A stretch of DNA of 64,000 nt from contig CM060732.1 in the NCBI GenBank assembly GCA_030704615.1, forward strand, positions 20,646,001 through 20,710,000. Reading direction: 5' to 3'. Below, piece after piece: positions 62,466-64,000 of the stretch. The notes beneath the pieces are model-generated. The model had not been told where the DNA came from. It saw nothing but the letters and a program-made list of their open reading frames with translations, and did not search any database. The position numbers were made by a program, and so were the translations under genes. Position 1 is the first letter of the stretch. Each line of letters begins with the position of its first letter. The stretch comes from Takakia lepidozioides (lineage: Eukaryota; Streptophyta; Takakiopsida; Takakiales; Takakiaceae).

Positions 62466-64000
62466 GCATGTGCTGCCGCGAAGGTGCTAGACGAGGAACG
62501 CAAAGCAGCATTGGAATCAAATGGTTTGAAAGATGAGGCGGGAGAACTCTGTCATTTGCAGCATTTGGTATCTCATTTGAAATGCATCCTACAGCTGCCC
62601 ATAGACGGGCTTTTCAATCACACAAACCTCCGTTGGATACGCCAGGTTTCCCAGGGAAAAGGGAAACGGATATCCATCGAAGTAGCTGTCGTTCCATGGT
62701 CTCGCATTCCTGACTTTCTGGAGGGAGAAAGGAGTAGAGTGGATGGGAAGACCCAATTTTATGTTCAAGATCGAAGGTACCGTGAGTTGCCAGATTTGAC
62801 AACACCGCGTGCAAACAGTTATCGTCAGTGGCATAAGTAAGTCACTTATGAGGGTTGTATAACATTCCCAGCCCCACTTCTTTCTGCTAGTCTAGCAAAG
62901 TCGTATATGGCGATAACCCTCCTCGCTTTATATGCTTTTTTTGCAGGTACCACTGCTGCTACGGCCCGATAGATAGGCGCACGGACCCGCCGATTGTGAA
63001 GAAAAAAGAAAAACCGATAGCAGCCTCCGATAATCAAACAGCAGTCAAGCGAATCAGACGTAAGGCAGCGGATTTCGGAGAGTCATAAAACGTGGGTGTA
63101 CGTGTAGCTTCAAAGTTGGCCAGTGTTTTCTAGATTCAGAGTTGGCAATCATCACATACTTCCAGAAACAGCATGTGGATGCAAAAGGAAAGCCATGTCA
63201 TGGTTCAGCTGACCCCTCTTCCCATTTCTCGCGATTCGTGCATGCCCCTCGTCTCAGCCAAGATATGAAACAGTGGATCGTCGATAGTCTTCGCAGTGGC
63301 CTATCTCCAGCTATGATTATGACACAACACACTCAACAACTCCAGGAAGCTTGTGCGTCTCAGCCAGGCATGGAGTGGAGTCGCGATTGTTTCTTGTTCG
63401 AGTACGACGTGAGAAACATTGCCGACAAGCTTGCGATTGAGAGTTACAAAAAACATCCAGATGATGCACAAAGTGTACGTATGTGGGTCAATAGCAATCC
63501 TGAAAGCGTCTTCTTCTACCATGAAGAGACAGCGCCAGTGGCGGGTGATTTGAAGTTCGTAATTGGAATACAAACGGAGTGGCAAAAACAGAAAATGATC
63601 GACTTGGGACACAACCGTGTGGTATCCTGCGATGCAACATTTGGGACCAACGAAAATAAGGTATTCGTGTCACGCTTTACCTTTCATTGCATTCTGAAAT
63701 GTGAGTGCCATGCAACTGTTGCCAATATTTTAACGCTCACCTTATTCATTTTTGTACCATTGCGACATTGCAGTTCCCAATGTATACCATGATGGTGTTC
63801 GACGAATGGCTCAACGGCATACCTGTTGCTTATATTATATCAGCGAGAAACAAAACGACTGACTTGAGCCCCTGGATGAAACGTCTTCGCGACCGACTTC
63901 TTCAGAGCAAACCAGATTGGAGGCCAAATGCTTTTGTTGTCGACGATGCAGACGCAGAAATCAATGCTATCAGGTACACGGCTAGAAGTTACAATGTTCT
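62466..64000 (+). pseudogene. MULE-type transposase, spliced, frameshifted, cut by window edge
   Basis: Exons: about 62466-62836, 62947 to about 63660 with a break, 63774-63973, then beyond the window. Splicing joins ...SYRQWH(K) to YHCCYGPIDRR in phase, and ...ATFGTNENK to FPMYTMMVFDEWLNGIPVAY. A basic tract, a Cys-rich finger-like segment (GCTCSFKVGQCF), then HVDAKGKPCHGSAD and LSQDMKQWIVDSLRSGLSPA lead into the MULE transposase core: SCDATFGTNENK carries the first catalytic Asp and VVDDADAEINAI the second. Mutator-like transposases cut and paste DNA; many have become plant regulators. A TAA at 63086-63088 breaks the frame one base before the finger segment; one missing base would explain it. 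The start is uncertain (an upstream ATG at 62385 is also possible). Confidence 0.7.

Overview
The window is nuclear DNA of a green-lineage eukaryote, most likely a streptophyte (land plant or charophyte-grade alga). It has spliced genes with many short exons and GT-AG introns, a plant-type exocyst EXO84, a plant ATM3-type mitochondrial ABC exporter and a plastid-type ribose-5-phosphate isomerase. It also has heavy transposon debris: a Ty3/gypsy element with chromodomain, a CACTA-like end and a Mutator-like transposase. I cannot fix the species. Long, repeat-filled introns would suit a large charophyte-type genome, which is inference.

Layout. 1-7.4 kb is gene-free: hairpin-forming repeat arrays (1-1.25 kb, 4.66-6.29 kb, 6.29-7.37 kb), a ~350-bp tandem repeat (2.63-3.55 kb), a decayed coding fragment, and a CACTA-like terminus at 7370. 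7.73-13.65 kb is a complete but dead minus-strand Ty3/gypsy chromovirus with both LTRs. 13.7-15.5 kb holds debris, including a Myb/SANT-like domain split into two oppositely oriented halves.

From 16.3 to 58.1 kb there are six spliced genes, all on the + strand. They are a small plastid-type single-helix membrane protein (3 exons, 16302-18348); an ATM3/ABCB7-type mitochondrial half-transporter (19 exons found, 22856-33495, plus a candidate presequence exon at 19893); an unrecognised basic 157-residue protein (2 exons, 35149-35829); exocyst subunit EXO84 (9 exons, 41193-46887); an organelle-type MTH1-like Nudix hydrolase with an apparent frameshift (7 exons, 47817-52581); and a plastid RpiA-type ribose-5-phosphate isomerase (10 exons, 53956-58069). 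I built exon chains by hand from protein continuity, splice sites and reading-frame phase. Every junction keeps frame except one in the Nudix gene.

59.7-62.2 kb is a degenerate TGTAACCC minisatellite. From about 62.4 kb to the edge lies a spliced MULE-type transposase with a frameshift, running out of the window.

The genes are unrelated housekeeping functions (Fe-S/thiol export, secretion, nucleotide-pool sanitation, pentose phosphate metabolism); I see no operon-like logic. The most unusual signals are a short dispersed hairpin repeat ending in (ATTTC)n within introns, three GC-AG introns among about 44, stacked palindrome arrays at the left edge, the TGTAACCC array, and a possible 55-residue Pro/His-rich small ORF.
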